64,000 nucleotides of DNA from Sedimentitalea nanhaiensis DSM 24252 (GCF_000473225.1 NZ_KI421509.1:3304868-3368867), one strand, 5' to 3'; shown: positions 47,852-57,701, numbered from the stretch's first letter. The notes: a model not told the origin generated them from the sequence alone. Program-made: numbers and translations.

Positions 47852-48780
47852 TCGGCGCTCAGGAGGGCGCGGGCGCGGGCGCAGTCGGCGTCCATCTGGG
47901 TGATCAGGGCGTCGAGCGAGTCGAATTTTTCCTCGGGGCGCAAATATGCGACCAAGGCTACGGACAGGGTGGTGCCGTAGAGATCGCCGGAGAAGTCGAA
48001 AAGGAAGGTTTCCAGATTGGCGCGATTTTCGCCGAACATGGGGCGCACGCCAATCGATGCCGCGCCCTGATAGCTGCCCTTGTGGGGGCCGTCCAGCACA
48101 TCGACGAGGACTGCATAGACGCCAAATGCCGGAGGGTGAAGGCCGTCGATAGACATGTTGGCGGTGGGAAAGCCGAGGTCGCGGCCACGTTGTTCGCCGC
48201 TGATCACTTTGGTTTCGATTCTGTGCCAGTGCCCCAGCATTGCCGCCGCATCCCGGGGGCGCCCGTCGCTGAGCGCCTGGCGGATGGCGGTCGAGGATAC
48301 GGTGTGCTCTCCGTTCTCCAGCAGCGGCGCGATGGTGACGCCAAAGCCCATGTCTTTTCCGAATTGAACCAGATCCCGGGCGCGTCCGGCGCGCCCCTTG
48401 CCAAAGCAGAAATCGGCACCGACAACCACATGGGACAGGCCAAGCCCGTCGGTGATGACGTTGCGTGCGAATTCGCGGGGGCTGAGGCCTGCCAAACCGG
48501 TGTTGAATGCCAGCTCATACAGCCGCTGCACGCCCAGTTTTTCCAGCCGGTGGCAGCGGGCCTGCCGACCCATCAGGCGGAAAGGAGGCGCGTCGGGCGC
48601 AAAAAACTCACGCGGATGGGGCTCAAAGGTCAGCACGCCGAACGGGGCGCCGCGAACCGCGTGCCGCGCAAGATCCATGACCGATTGATGGCCCAGATGA
48701 ACACCGTCGAAATTGCCGATCGCGACGCTGGCGCCGCGATCCTGGGGTTCGACAAACTGATAATCCCGCACGATCCGCAT
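47848..48780 (-). CDS. ribF: Bifunctional riboflavin kinase/FAD synthetase
   Basis: Phosphorylates riboflavin to FMN and adenylates FMN to FAD. The 310-residue protein has the N-terminal nucleotidyltransferase motif AIGNFDGVHLGHQSV near residue 22, VVGADFCFGKGRAG, SSTAIRQALSDG, and the C-terminal kinase motif GRDLGFPTANMSID with GVYAVLVDV. The ATG at 48780 starts MRIVRDYQF. It overlaps the YcgN gene by ATGA. Confidence 0.95.
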   Translation of the reverse strand: MRIVRDYQFVEPQDRGASVAIGNFDGVHLGHQSVMDLARHAVRGAPFGVLTFEPHPREFFAPDAPPFRLMGRQARCHRLEKLGVQRLYELAFNTGLAGLSPREFARNVITDGLGLSHVVVGADFCFGKGRAGRARDLVQFGKDMGFGVTIAPLLENGEHTVSSTAIRQALSDGRPRDAAAMLGHWHRIETKVISGEQRGRDLGFPTANMSIDGLHPPAFGVYAVLVDVLDGPHKGSYQGAASIGVRPMFGENRANLETFLFDFSGDLYGTTLSVALVAYLRPEEKFDSLDALITQMDADCARARALLSAE

Positions 48781-48867
48781 GGCCGTTGCGTAGCTTTCAT
48801 GGCGCGGTTGCGCAAGAGCCCGGATGTGCTTTTGCGGGCCCTGATTTTGCCTGAACGGGGGGGATCG

Positions 48868-49311
48868 TCAGTCGAACTTGCGGCTGGGGGCGAGAACCAC
48901 GGCCTCGCCGATCAGAACCTTCTTGCCGTCCACCGCACAGTGGCATTCGAGCTTGACCCGGCGTTTGCCCATATCGATATCGATGACCTTGACCTCGGCA
49001 TAGACCGTATCGCCCGGGCGCACCGGAGCCAGGAATTTCAGCGACTGACCCATGTAGACCGTTCCATGACCGGGCAATTGTTCGCCGATCACTGCCGAGA
49101 TCAGCCCCGCCGTCAGCATGCCATGCGCGATGCGCCCTTCGAAGATTGTGTCGCGGGCATAGTCATCGTCCAGATGTACCGGATTCCGATCCGTGGACAC
49201 TTGTGCGAACATTTCGATATCCTGATCGGTCACGGTTTTGCGCAGATGGCGCGACATGCCCATCTCGATATCTTCGATACAGATCGTTCCGCGGGGCAGA
49301 TTGTCCAACAT
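48868..49311 (-). CDS. MaoC-family (R)-specific enoyl-CoA hydratase-like protein
   Basis: 147-residue hot-dog-fold protein with the hydratase-2 motif: D and H in STDRNPVHLDDDYA near residue 43, followed by GRIAHGMLTAGLISAVIG. The single-domain length matches PhaJ-like hydratases and MaoC dehydratases; it is too short for mesaconyl-CoA hydratase. ATG at 49311 gives MLDNLPRGTI. A TGCA-NN-TGCA palindrome lies upstream at 49383, shared with mcl1, suggesting a link with acyl-CoA metabolism. Confidence 0.85.
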   Translation of the reverse strand: MLDNLPRGTICIEDIEMGMSRHLRKTVTDQDIEMFAQVSTDRNPVHLDDDYARDTIFEGRIAHGMLTAGLISAVIGEQLPGHGTVYMGQSLKFLAPVRPGDTVYAEVKVIDIDMGKRRVKLECHCAVDGKKVLIGEAVVLAPSRKFD

Positions 49312-49382
49312 GGTTCCTCTTTCGTCATCGTGCAGGTAATAAAAATACAGCAACGCTGCGTCGGTTGGTAACTTTATTACTT

Positions 49383-49396
49383 TGCAGGTGCAGAAA
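49383..49396. promoter_or_regulatory. TGCA-NN-TGCA palindrome upstream of maoC
   Basis: TGCAGGTGCA at 49383-49392 followed by GAAA lies 72 bases upstream of the maoC start and next to AT-rich sequence (TAATAAAG and AATAAAAATA). A half copy TGCAGGTAAT is at 49331. It resembles motifs ahead of mcl1. Confidence 0.4.
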
Positions 49397-49413
49397 ATCA
49401 AGCTTTTTTTAGG

Positions 49414-50289
49414 TCAGCGCAATTTACCTATGCTGTAGCGCGGGCTGATTTTTTCCTTTTGAAGATAGAGCTCTAGCGCCTTGGTATCCGGGTGATCGGC
49501 GGTCCTGGTTTCCGCTGCGGCCAACCCGCCGGTGATGAAGAGAGAATCAATGTCTTCGCCCATGGCCCCCGATATGTCGGTGTGGATGCCGTCGCCGATG
49601 GCCAGGATCAACGAATCAGGCACCATCCGGTCCAGTTCTGCCAGCCGACGACGGGCCAGATCGTAGATCGGCGGATATGGCTTGCCGAAATACATGCTCT
49701 CGCCACCCATCTCGGTATACAGCCGGGCCAGCGCGCCGGCGCACCATTCGCGGGTCTCGCCGCGATCGACAACGATATCCGGGTTGGCGCACAGCAGTTT
49801 CAGGCCCTTCTGCTTGGCATACAGAAATTGCGGCCGGTTCTCGGCCGGGTCCGCCATGGGATCGAACGGGCCGCAACAGACGATGCCCTCGGCCTGATCC
49901 AGCGGCACGCGGGTGATTTGTACCGGGTTGTCGATGACCGCGAGCGGTTCGAAAAAGCCGGCATCGCGGACCTCTTCGCCCATGAACCAGACTTTTTCCC
50001 CCACCGCGCCGCGAAACATGGCGGCGCGTGCGCTGTCGCCCGATGTGGCAATGGTATCCCATGCGTCGTCCGGCACGCCAAATTGCACAAGTTGGTCCCG
50101 CACCCCAGCACGGGGTTTGGGCGAGTTGGTGACCAGCACCACGGTTCCGCCGGTTTGACGATAGGTCTGTAAAGCCGTGACCGCACCGGGCAGCGCACGC
50201 ACTCCGTCGTGCACACAGCCCCACAGGTCGACAAACAGGGCCTTGTAGCGGTCTGAAATCTCGCTGAGCGCGGAAATGATCTGGGTCAT
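49414..50289 (-). CDS. TIGR01459 family HAD hydrolase (NagD-like)
   Basis: 291-residue HAD-type IIA hydrolase. FVDLWGCVHDGVRALPGA carries the nucleophile-type aspartate but in DLWG instead of DxDGT, a feature of TIGR01459. TNSPKPRAG is motif II, and FGKPYPPIYDLAR and ILAIGDGIHTDISGA are motifs III and IV. Function unknown; the family is alphaproteobacterial. Its 3' end lies near the maoC promoter. Confidence 0.88.
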   Translation of the reverse strand: MTQIISALSEISDRYKALFVDLWGCVHDGVRALPGAVTALQTYRQTGGTVVLVTNSPKPRAGVRDQLVQFGVPDDAWDTIATSGDSARAAMFRGAVGEKVWFMGEEVRDAGFFEPLAVIDNPVQITRVPLDQAEGIVCCGPFDPMADPAENRPQFLYAKQKGLKLLCANPDIVVDRGETREWCAGALARLYTEMGGESMYFGKPYPPIYDLARRRLAELDRMVPDSLILAIGDGIHTDISGAMGEDIDSLFITGGLAAAETRTADHPDTKALELYLQKEKISPRYSIGKLR

Positions 50290-50841
50290 GGCATCCTCAT
50301 CTGGTTTGGCATGACCGTGATCGTACAGGCGGCAGACCGCAAGCCCGAAACCCGATTGCGATTATACGGCGCGATGGCATCCCACCGCATTTAGGTGCCG
50401 CGCGCTTGCATTTGAAACACCAAGGCCGGGGCTGTGAATATCATTGCCGATGTGGCGTGGGTTCGGTCGGGGGCGCCCCGGTCAACCAGAGCAGGACAAT
50501 TTGGGTTTCCCTCTGTCATTCCGTTCATGATGTTCAGGTTGTCGGACATCACGTCTGGACCACGGCGATCGAGGCAAATTTGCGCCAACGGCCCGTCGTT
50601 GTCCGGGGCCTAACCCCGGAAAGCCGGCCCCGGGCTTCGGAATTGCGGGCCGTATGATTGAGTATTGGGAACGGCAAGATCGGAGCAGGCCCGGTGTACG
50701 CTCCATTTACACGCCGTCGGTGACGTTCCAATTCATGACGACAGGCATTTCGATTTGCGCCCCATCTGTCCTGGAAGGGGTCTTGGGCCAACGGCGCGCA
50801 TCAGATTATCTACAGAGTGTGAGTGACCTGACGGGCGCCAA
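50290..50841. other. Gene-free segment upstream of tRNA-Gly
   Basis: About 550 bases without a recognisable gene. A GC-rich stretch with GGGGCC/GGCCCC arms lies near 50605-50635. The segment contains the tRNA-Gly 3' flank and the promoter side of the HAD gene. Confidence 0.4.
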
Positions 50842-50915
<74 letters not shown>

Positions 50916-51245
50916 GTACTGGATTTGCTCACTATTTCATAGGACTTTTCGCGTCAAGTGGTATGTCGCCAATCGCAGTTTATGAGCCTCGGGGTCATCC
51001 GGTTTTCCAGCCCGGGCCTGACCTTTGGCCGGTCGGCCGTATCAGATTTCGTTTGTCCAGTGCGCCATTCATCGATTCTGGAATCAGATTTCAGGCCGCG
51101 CCCGGGCGAAGCTGCGGGCGCTGAGATTGCGTGCCATAAAATGGTCGGCTTCCGGGGCGATCGGCACCTCCTGAGCGGTGCGGAAATCGAAGGGGCGATT
51201 GATTTTCTACGTTATCATTCGGCCTGATGTCGCTATTCAGAACGC
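50916..51245. other. Gene-free segment upstream of the EamA gene
   Basis: 330 bases with no recognised gene. A 90-codon frame at 50958-51227 has no family resemblance and is probably not expressed. The segment should hold promoters for the tRNA (minus) and the EamA gene (plus). Confidence 0.4.
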
Positions 51246-52100
51246 ATGCGCCTGTTTTTATTGACCGCCCTGACCATGACCGCATTTGCGGCAAATTCGA
51301 TTCTGAACCGGTTGGCGGTGGACAGCGGAACCATCGATCCGGCCAGCTTTGCAGTGTTGCGGGTGGCGGCGGGTGCCCTGGTGCTGGCCCTGCTGGTCCG
51401 GTGGCGGGGCCGATCTCTGCCGCTGTTGGTGCCGCGCCGCATCATCGGGGCGGGATCGCTGGTGCTGTACATGATCGGTTTCTCGGCTGCGTATCTGACG
51501 CTGGACGCCGGGTTGGGGGCGCTGATCCTGTTCGGAGTGGTGCAGATCACCATCTTTGTGTTGGCCAGCCTACGCGGTGCTCCGCCGCAGCTTCGCCAGA
51601 TCGTGGGGGCGGCGATTGCCTTTGGTGGGCTGGCCTGGGTTTTGTCGCCATCGGAGACAGTGGTCGTCGATCCCGCCGGGGTGGCGTTCATGGCCGCCGC
51701 CGGCGTGGGCTGGGCTGTCTATACTCTCGCGGGGCGCAGCGAGCCGGACGCGCTTGCGGGCACGGCGGCGAATTTCTGCATGGCCCTGCCGCCGGTGCTG
51801 CTGGCGCCACTGATTCTGGGCGGCGAGCCGGTTGTCAGCCTGACCGGTGCGGCATTCGCGGTGCTGTCCGGCGCGGTGACGTCGGGGCTTGGCTATGCGC
51901 TTTGGTATTCGGTGGTGGGGCGGTTTTCTCCGGCGATGGCGGCGATCGTGCAATTGGCGGCCCCCGTGATCGCCCTGATTGCAGGCGTATTGCTCTTGGG
52001 AGAGGTGGCCAGTCTGCGACTGGTGGCGGGGGCAGTGCTGGTTCTGGGCGGGATCGCCCTGTCGGTGCGCATGACCCCGGAGTCGAATACGACCAAGTGA
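51246..52100 (+). CDS. EamA/DMT-family transporter
   Basis: 284-residue membrane protein with about ten hydrophobic segments in two repeated EamA halves (for example LFLLTALTMTAFAANSILNRLAV, and the second half AAAGVGWAVYTLAGR). The ending LGEVASLRLVAGAVLVLGGI is typical of DMT exporters. Substrate unknown. It is followed 36 bases later by a lipase-like gene on the same strand. Confidence 0.88.
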   Translation: MRLFLLTALTMTAFAANSILNRLAVDSGTIDPASFAVLRVAAGALVLALLVRWRGRSLPLLVPRRIIGAGSLVLYMIGFSAAYLTLDAGLGALILFGVVQITIFVLASLRGAPPQLRQIVGAAIAFGGLAWVLSPSETVVVDPAGVAFMAAAGVGWAVYTLAGRSEPDALAGTAANFCMALPPVLLAPLILGGEPVVSLTGAAFAVLSGAVTSGLGYALWYSVVGRFSPAMAAIVQLAAPVIALIAGVLLLGEVASLRLVAGAVLVLGGIALSVRMTPESNTTK

Positions 52101-52136
52101 CTTTCCCCGCGTCCGGATCCGGCGTATTCGGCGCAT

Positions 52137-52910
52137 ATGAGACTGGCGTTCCTCTTGTTGCTTATGCTGCCCACATCCGGTCGGGCGGATTGCGTTGTGC
52201 TGCTGCACGGGCTGGCGCGGACCGAAGCATCCTTTGCGATCATGGAGCAGGTTCTGCTGGCCCGCGGCTATGACGTGGTGCGGCCCGGATACCCGTCGAC
52301 CGACCTGCCAATCCCTGCTCTGGCCGAACAGACACTGCCTGAGGCGGTTGCACAATGTGGCGATCAGACCGTGCATTTCATCGCCCATTCGATGGGGGGC
52401 ATCCTGATCCGCTATTGGTTTCGTCGCACGAGGCCCGAAAAACTGGGCCGGGTTGTGATGTTGGGCCCGCCCAATCAGGGCAGTGAGCTGGTCGATGAAC
52501 TGGGCGATCTAGAGGTTTTCGGGGTATTGAACGGTCCCGCCGGGCTGCAACTGGGCACCGGGCGCGACAGTCTGCCGCGCCGGTTGCCGCCGGTGGACTT
52601 TCCATTGGGGGTAATCGCCGGAACCAATTCGCTGAACCCGCTGTTCTCGGCCCTTATCGACGGGCCGGACGATGGCAAGGTCTCGGTACAGTCGACCCGC
52701 GTTCAGGGGATGACGGACCATATCCAGCTTCCGGTTACCCATACATTCATGATGAACAATCCGCGTGTTATTGCCGAGGCGTTGCATTTCATAGAATTCG
52801 GCCGTTTCGATCCGGATATCTCGTGGATGGATGCCGTATTCGGCACGATCGAGACGCTGTGCGAGACCGGTCTGTGCGACGCGCCGCAGCCGCATAAGGA
52901 GCAACCGTGA
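52137..52910 (+). CDS. Secreted alpha/beta hydrolase (lipase/esterase-like)
   Basis: 257-residue protein with a signal peptide ([17 protein letters not shown]) and a lipase-like fold. The oxyanion region is [10 protein letters not shown], the nucleophile elbow IAHSMGGIL supplies the serine, and histidine is likely in LPVTHTFMM. Cysteines are few but present ([20 protein letters not shown]), fitting periplasmic disulfides. Substrate unknown. It overlaps phnM by ATGA-type coupling. Confidence 0.83.
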   Translation: MRLAFLLLLMLPTSGRADCVVLLHGLARTEASFAIMEQVLLARGYDVVRPGYPSTDLPIPALAEQTLPEAVAQCGDQTVHFIAHSMGGILIRYWFRRTRPEKLGRVVMLGPPNQGSELVDELGDLEVFGVLNGPAGLQLGTGRDSLPRRLPPVDFPLGVIAGTNSLNPLFSALIDGPDDGKVSVQSTRVQGMTDHIQLPVTHTFMMNNPRVIAEALHFIEFGRFDPDISWMDAVFGTIETLCETGLCDAPQPHKEQP

Positions 52911-54058
52911 ACAGCCTGGCGCTGGATCTGCACGGGGCCGAGGTTCTGCTGCCCCAGGCTGGGCTGGGGCCCGCGACCTTGTCCCTGGCGGATGGGTTGA
53001 TCCAGGCCGATCCGGTGGGCCGACGGGTGAATTTGTCGGGCTATCTGGTGCTGCCGGGCATCATCGACATCCATGGGGACGGGTTCGAGCGCCATATGGC
53101 CCCCCGACGGGGTGCGATGAAGCAGATGTCCGAAGGGGTGATCGCCGCCGAAGCCGAGCTGGCCGCCAATGGCATGACCACCGCCGTTCTGGCCCAGTTC
53201 TACAGCTGGGAGGGTGGGTTGCGCGGTCCCGAGTTTGCCGAACAGGTGTTTATGGCCATCCGGCAGATGCGCGACGGGGTGGTGACGGATGTCATCCCTC
53301 AATTGCGGTTTGAAACGCATCTGTTGGCGGACTATGCCGATCTGCCCCAACGGCTTGCAAACTGGGGGGTATCCTATGTGGTGTTCAACGATCATTTGCC
53401 CCACGAGCGGCTTGCTGCGGGAAAAATTCCACCGCGCTTGACCGGGCAGGCGTTGAAAGCGGGGCGCAATCCGGATCGGCATTTGCAGTTGTTGCGGGAT
53501 TTGCATGCGGCTGGCAGTGACGTTCAGGCCGCGCTGGACGATTTGGCGCCCAGATTGGTCAAGGCGGGTGTTCGTTTGGGCAGCCACGACGATAGAACGG
53601 CGGCGGATCGCGACAGATGGCGCGCGCGCGGGGTGCGGATTGCCGAGTTCCCAGAAACGCTCGAGGCCGCCGAGGCGGCGCGCGCAGGCGGGGATAGCGT
53701 GGTGCTGGGGGCTCCGAATCTGGTGCGGGGCGGGTCGCATAAGGGCAATGTCAGTGCGCTCGAGCTGGTGGCGATGGGATTATGCGATGCGTTGGCCTCG
53801 GACTATCATTATCCCAGCCCGCGCCGGGCGGCGTTGATGTTGGCACGCAGCGGGATTTGTGAATTTTCCGATGCATGGGGGTTGGTGTCGCGTGAACCCG
53901 CAAGGGTGCTGGGCCTGGCCGATCGCGGCGAGCTCGCGCCCGGACAGCGGGCGGATCTGGTGATTCTGGAGCAGAAATCCCACCGGGTTGCGGCAACGCT
54001 TTCGGGGGGCAGGGTAAGCTATATGACCGGCGATGTCGCCGCGCGGTTTTTGAGATAG
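52907..54058 (+). CDS. phnM: Alpha-D-ribose 1-methylphosphonate 5-triphosphate diphosphatase
   Basis: 383-residue amidohydrolase-superfamily enzyme that releases pyrophosphate in the C-P lyase pathway. The metal motif is [13 protein letters not shown], further ligands are in [17 protein letters not shown] and ASDYHYPSP, and the signature [17 protein letters not shown] matches PhnM. No other phn genes are in this window, so this copy is isolated from phnGHIJKL and may be a second PhnM or have a related role. It overlaps the lipase-like gene. Confidence 0.9.
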   Translation: MNSLALDLHGAEVLLPQAGLGPATLSLADGLIQADPVGRRVNLSGYLVLPGIIDIHGDGFERHMAPRRGAMKQMSEGVIAAEAELAANGMTTAVLAQFYSWEGGLRGPEFAEQVFMAIRQMRDGVVTDVIPQLRFETHLLADYADLPQRLANWGVSYVVFNDHLPHERLAAGKIPPRLTGQALKAGRNPDRHLQLLRDLHAAGSDVQAALDDLAPRLVKAGVRLGSHDDRTAADRDRWRARGVRIAEFPETLEAAEAARAGGDSVVLGAPNLVRGGSHKGNVSALELVAMGLCDALASDYHYPSPRRAALMLARSGICEFSDAWGLVSREPARVLGLADRGELAPGQRADLVILEQKSHRVAATLSGGRVSYMTGDVAARFLR

Positions 54059-54144
54059 GCCGCAAAAGGGGCGCGCGACGCCTCGGGCTCGTTGAGCCGT
54101 CGTTGCCGCGCACGAAAATCCGCGGGATTTTCGAGGCGCGTGGC

Positions 54145-55218
54145 TCAGCCGGTGCGCTGGATTCGATTGATGTGACCCATCTTGCGTCCGGGTTTGATCT
54201 GGGCCTTGCCATAAAGATGCAATGCGGTGTCGGGATCGCGGGCGAGATCGGGCACGCGGTCCATATCCGCACCGATCAGGTTCTCCATCACCACATCGGC
54301 ATGGCGTTGCCCGTTGCCCAATGGCCAACCCGCAATGGCGCGGATGTGCTGTTCGAACTGGTCCACCGCACAGCCGTTCTGAGTCCAGTGGCCCGAATTA
54401 TGCACCCTCGGAGCGATTTCATTGACGACCAGCCCCTGTGGCGTGACAAAGAGTTCGACACCCAAAACACCGACATAATCCAGCGCGTTCAGGATGTTGG
54501 CGGCCAGAAGAACCGCGTCGGTGCGCTGTGCGGAGGACAGGCGGGCTGGCACGGTGGTGGTATGCAGGATGCCATCGCGGTGAACGTTCTCGCCCGGATC
54601 GAAACATGCGACCTCGCCGGTCAAACCGCGCGCGGCGATCACGGAAACCTCGTGACTGAAATCCACAAACCCTTCGAGCAGGGCCGGGGCACCCGCCATC
54701 TCTTCAAGTGCCCGGGAGGCGTCTTGTGGCCCAGACAGCCGTGCCTGGCCCTTGCCGTCATAGCCCAGGCGCCGGGTCTTGAGGATTGCCGGGGTGCCGG
54801 TTTCAGCGATGGCCGCCGCAAGGCTGGCAAGATCATAGACATCGGAAAAGGCGGCGGTTTGCAGACCCAGTTGCCGCAGGAAAGTCTTTTCCGTCAACCG
54901 ATCCTGGCTGATCCGCAGTGCCTCGCGCCCGGGATGAATCGGGCGGTGTGCCTCCAACACGTCTAAAGCGGCGGTGGGGATGTTCTCGAATTCATAGGTG
55001 ACGACATCGACGCTTTTGGCAAAAGCGGCCAGCGCATCCGTATTGTCATAGGCGGCGGTTGTCACCCGGTCGGCAACCTGACCGGCAGGCGGGTTGGCAC
55101 CGGGTTCAAAGATATGGGTGGCAAAGCCCAGCCGTGCGGCCGCCATCGACAGCATGCGCCCCAATTGGCCTCCGCCCAGAATTCCGATGACGGCACCGGG
55201 CTGCAACGGATCACTCAT
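54145..55218 (-). CDS. purK: 5-(carboxyamino)imidazole ribonucleotide synthase
   Basis: ATP-grasp enzyme that makes N5-CAIR from AIR, ATP and bicarbonate in purine synthesis. The 357-residue protein has [14 protein letters not shown] near the N-terminus, [22 protein letters not shown], and the C-terminal [15 protein letters not shown] block. The start at 55218 overlaps purE by eight bases, the usual purEK arrangement. Confidence 0.96.
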   Translation of the reverse strand: MSDPLQPGAVIGILGGGQLGRMLSMAAARLGFATHIFEPGANPPAGQVADRVTTAAYDNTDALAAFAKSVDVVTYEFENIPTAALDVLEAHRPIHPGREALRISQDRLTEKTFLRQLGLQTAAFSDVYDLASLAAAIAETGTPAILKTRRLGYDGKGQARLSGPQDASRALEEMAGAPALLEGFVDFSHEVSVIAARGLTGEVACFDPGENVHRDGILHTTTVPARLSSAQRTDAVLLAANILNALDYVGVLGVELFVTPQGLVVNEIAPRVHNSGHWTQNGCAVDQFEQHIRAIAGWPLGNGQRHADVVMENLIGADMDRVPDLARDPDTALHLYGKAQIKPGRKMGHINRIQRTG

Positions 55219-55699
55219 CGATCGGCTCCTCGGCGATGGATGCGGAGAGCGCTGCGCGCCAGTTGTCCAGTCGCCCGGCCAGAGCGACATCCCCAAGGGC
55301 GAGGATACCAGCGGCCATAAGCCCGGCATTGGCAGCCCCGGTCGCGCCGATGGCCATGGTGGCAACGGGAAACCCCTTGGGCATCTGCACGATCGAATAC
55401 AGCGAATCCACACCGGACAGCGCGCGGGTCTGTACCGGGACGCCGATCACCGGCACGCGGGTCTTTGATGCCATCATGCCCGGCAGATGCGCCGCCCCGC
55501 CAGCCCCGGCGATGATCACCCGCAATCCGCGCGCCACGGCGGTTTTGCCGTAGTCCCACAAGCGGTCCGGCGTGCGATGTGCTGACACGATGCGTTTCTC
55601 GTAGGATATGCCCAGTTCATCCAGAATGTCGGCGGCCGGTTTCATGGTCGCCCAGTCCGACTGGCTGCCCATGATGATGCCCACGTTAGTCTCGGTCAT
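55211..55699 (-). CDS. purE: 5-(carboxyamino)imidazole ribonucleotide mutase
   Basis: Converts N5-CAIR to CAIR. The 162-residue class I PurE has [22 protein letters not shown] and [16 protein letters not shown], all active-site segments. The ATG at 55699 gives MTETNVG. Together with purK it forms the purEK pair. Confidence 0.97.
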   Translation of the reverse strand: MTETNVGIIMGSQSDWATMKPAADILDELGISYEKRIVSAHRTPDRLWDYGKTAVARGLRVIIAGAGGAAHLPGMMASKTRVPVIGVPVQTRALSGVDSLYSIVQMPKGFPVATMAIGATGAANAGLMAAGILALGDVALAGRLDNWRAALSASIAEEPIDE

Positions 55700-55748
55700 T
55701 GCCCGCCCTCGCAATCAAAAGAGCGCGCACTATATCGGGATAGCGCGC

Positions 55749-55973
55749 CTAGGCAATGATGTCCGGGGTCAAACGGTCTTCAATCCTTGCGATAATGTCC
55801 TTCAGTCGCAATTTTTGCTTTTTCAGGCGCTTCAGGGTCAGTTGGTCCGCCGTACCGCGTTCAACCAGCGCCGCGATTGCCTCGTCCAGGTCGCGATGCT
55901 GGCGGCGAAAGACCTCCAGTTCGACACGCAACACTTCATCGGTTTTCATCGACAGATCGGATTGGACGTTCAT
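55749..55973 (-). CDS. DUF465 (YdcH-like) protein
   Basis: 74-residue, mostly helical, charged protein. LEVFRRQHRDLDEAIAALVE and TLKRLKKQKLRLKDIIARIE form the two helices typical of DUF465, whose function is unknown. It is on the same strand as purEK and 50 bases upstream of purE. Confidence 0.85.
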   Translation of the reverse strand: MNVQSDLSMKTDEVLRVELEVFRRQHRDLDEAIAALVERGTADQLTLKRLKKQKLRLKDIIARIEDRLTPDIIA

Positions 55974-56037
55974 TGGCGGATCCAGAATCGTTTCGGCATT
56001 GTCGCAAGGATACGCGGATAAGATGTTTTAACCTAGA

Positions 56038-56067
56038 CCTTGTTGCGAACAAGGTTTCCCCCCATAT
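56038..56067 (+). promoter_or_regulatory. Heat-shock (RpoH-type) promoter with overlapping inverted repeat
   Basis: CTTGTT at 56039-56044 and CCCCATAT at 56060-56067, 15 bases apart, match the sigma-32 consensus. The -35 lies in a 7 bp perfect inverted repeat, CCTTGTT-GCG-AACAAGG (56038-56054), which could be an operator. The downstream gene encodes a small heat-shock protein, which supports the call. Confidence 0.7.
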
Positions 56068-56133
56068 TTGTTGCGTGCGGTTGCCGAACCGGGACCGCGC
56101 GCACCGTCGCTTTAGATACCAAAGGACGAAAAC

Positions 56134-56547
56134 GTGTCGAAACTTACTCTGGGCTCCTATCCGCATCTGCTGGGATTTGAGCAATTGGAACGCCTGTTGG
56201 AACGGTCCTCAAAGACCGGCAATGAAGGTTATCCCCCGTTCAATATCGAACAGACCTCGGATTTTTCCTATCGGATCACACTGGCCGTGGCCGGTTTCGC
56301 CGAGGCGGATCTGTCGATCACGGTCGAGGACCGGCAATTGGTTATTCGTGGCCGTCAAAGCGACAACAGCGAGGGGCGGGTGTTTTTGCATCGTGGCATC
56401 GCAGCGCGCCAGTTCCAACGCATGTTCGTTCTGGCCGACGGCGTCGAAGTGGGCGAAGCGGTCATGGAAAACGGCCTGCTGCACGTGGATCTGACGCGGG
56501 CGGTGCCCGAGGCCGTAGTGCAAACCATCAATATCAGGAAAGGGTAA
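56134..56547 (+). CDS. Small heat-shock protein Hsp20
   Basis: 137-residue holdase chaperone with an alpha-crystallin domain. The N-terminal block PPFNIEQTSDFSYRITLAVAG and the ending AVVQTINIRKG match IbpA-type proteins of alphaproteobacteria; the core VEDRQLVIRGRQSDN and the GLLHVDLTR strand are visible. The start is GTG at 56134, with AAAGGACGAAA ahead of it. An RpoH-type promoter lies upstream and a DUF1150 gene follows after three bases. Confidence 0.92.
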   Translation: MSKLTLGSYPHLLGFEQLERLLERSSKTGNEGYPPFNIEQTSDFSYRITLAVAGFAEADLSITVEDRQLVIRGRQSDNSEGRVFLHRGIAARQFQRMFVLADGVEVGEAVMENGLLHVDLTRAVPEAVVQTINIRKG

Positions 56548-56550
56548 GTT

Positions 56551-56775
56551 ATGGATACTCCTTACAATTTCGATCACATGGACAATCGGATCGTCTATGT
56601 CAAAACCGTAGACGTTGCAGATTTGCCCGACGAGGTGCAGGCCGAGGTGGGTGATTTGACGCAACTCTATTCGGTGCATACCGTGGACGGAGAGCAACTG
56701 GCATTGGTCGCCGATCGGCGGATGGCCTTTACGCTTGCGCGCCAGCATGACTATGCGCCGGTGGCGGTACACTGA
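56551..56775 (+). CDS. DUF1150 family protein
   Basis: 74-residue protein with the DUF1150 core RIVYVKTVDVADLPDEVQ and HTVDGEQLALVADRRMAFTLAR. The family is alphaproteobacterial, has no known function, and is often found beside hsp20 as here (general recollection). It is probably co-transcribed with hsp20 and thus heat-inducible. Confidence 0.87.
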   Translation: MDTPYNFDHMDNRIVYVKTVDVADLPDEVQAEVGDLTQLYSVHTVDGEQLALVADRRMAFTLARQHDYAPVAVH

Positions 56776-56813
56776 CTTCTCGCAGGCTGTCCGCCTGACA
56801 GGAAAGGGCTGCC

Positions 56814-57701
56814 ATGGCGACCTATCTTTTTGACTGGGTGGATGCTTTTACCGCCCGCCCGTTCAGCGGCAATGGCTGTGCAGTCGTGCATCAGGGCGCT
56901 GACCTGGATGCAGACGTCTGCATGGCCTTTGTGCGCGAGACATCGCTGGTCGAGTGCACCTTTACTGGGCCTTCGCGTGTGGCGGATATCCGTGTGCGTT
57001 ACTTTCTGGCCAGCCGTGAGATCCCCTTTGCCGGGCATCCGACCATCGCAACCGTCGCCGCAATGCGATCGCGCGGTCTGATCGAAAGCAACAGCCTGAC
57101 GCTGGAGACCGGTGCCGGGCTGGTGACGGTGACACTGGATGGCGATCTGATCGAAATGACCCAGGTCGCGCCAAAGTTCGGTGCAAAACCCAATGCTGCG
57201 CGGGTGGCGATGGCCATTGGCCTGATGCCCGAGACCATTGTCGCGCCGCCCCAACTGGTGTCTACCGGGCTGCCGTTCTGCATCACCGTGCTGCGGGACC
57301 AGGCCGATCTGCGCGCCGCACGGCTGAACGTTGAAGCCCTGCGGAATCTCGCGGTCGAGTTGGGCCATGACGACACCGATGTCATGGAACCGTTTTTGGT
57401 CACGCTGGGCGGCGCAACGGTCGAGGGCGACACGTTCTCTCGGCTGCTTCTGGCGCCGCCCAGCCCGCCCGAAGATCCATTTACCGGATCGGCTACGGGG
57501 GCGATGGCGGCCTATCTGTGGCACCACGGATTGATCGACAAGGATTGTTTCATCGCCCAGCAGGGCCATTGGATGGGCCGCCCGGGTCAGGCGCGGGTCA
57601 TTCGCGTTGGTCCCAGAGACGCCATGACCGGGATCAAGGTGGCGGGCGAGGGATATGTGTTGATGCGGGGCGAAATTGACCTGCCCGAGCCGCAACGGTG
57701 A
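56814..57701 (+). CDS. PhzF-family isomerase
   Basis: 295-residue protein of the PhzF/diaminopimelate-epimerase-like fold. The N-terminal YLFDWVDAFTARPFSGNGCAVV and the catalytic glutamate E47 in ETSLVECTFTG are conserved, as is DPFTGSATGAMAAYL near the C-terminus. PhzF itself acts in phenazine synthesis, but no phenazine genes are nearby, so the substrate is unknown. Overlaps the next gene by four bases. Confidence 0.88.
   Translation: MATYLFDWVDAFTARPFSGNGCAVVHQGADLDADVCMAFVRETSLVECTFTGPSRVADIRVRYFLASREIPFAGHPTIATVAAMRSRGLIESNSLTLETGAGLVTVTLDGDLIEMTQVAPKFGAKPNAARVAMAIGLMPETIVAPPQLVSTGLPFCITVLRDQADLRAARLNVEALRNLAVELGHDDTDVMEPFLVTLGGATVEGDTFSRLLLAPPSPPEDPFTGSATGAMAAYLWHHGLIDKDCFIAQQGHWMGRPGQARVIRVGPRDAMTGIKVAGEGYVLMRGEIDLPEPQR

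Noticed and set aside
50958..51227. A 90-codon frame between tRNA-Gly and the EamA gene
   Set aside because: No family match and no convincing ribosome-binding site.
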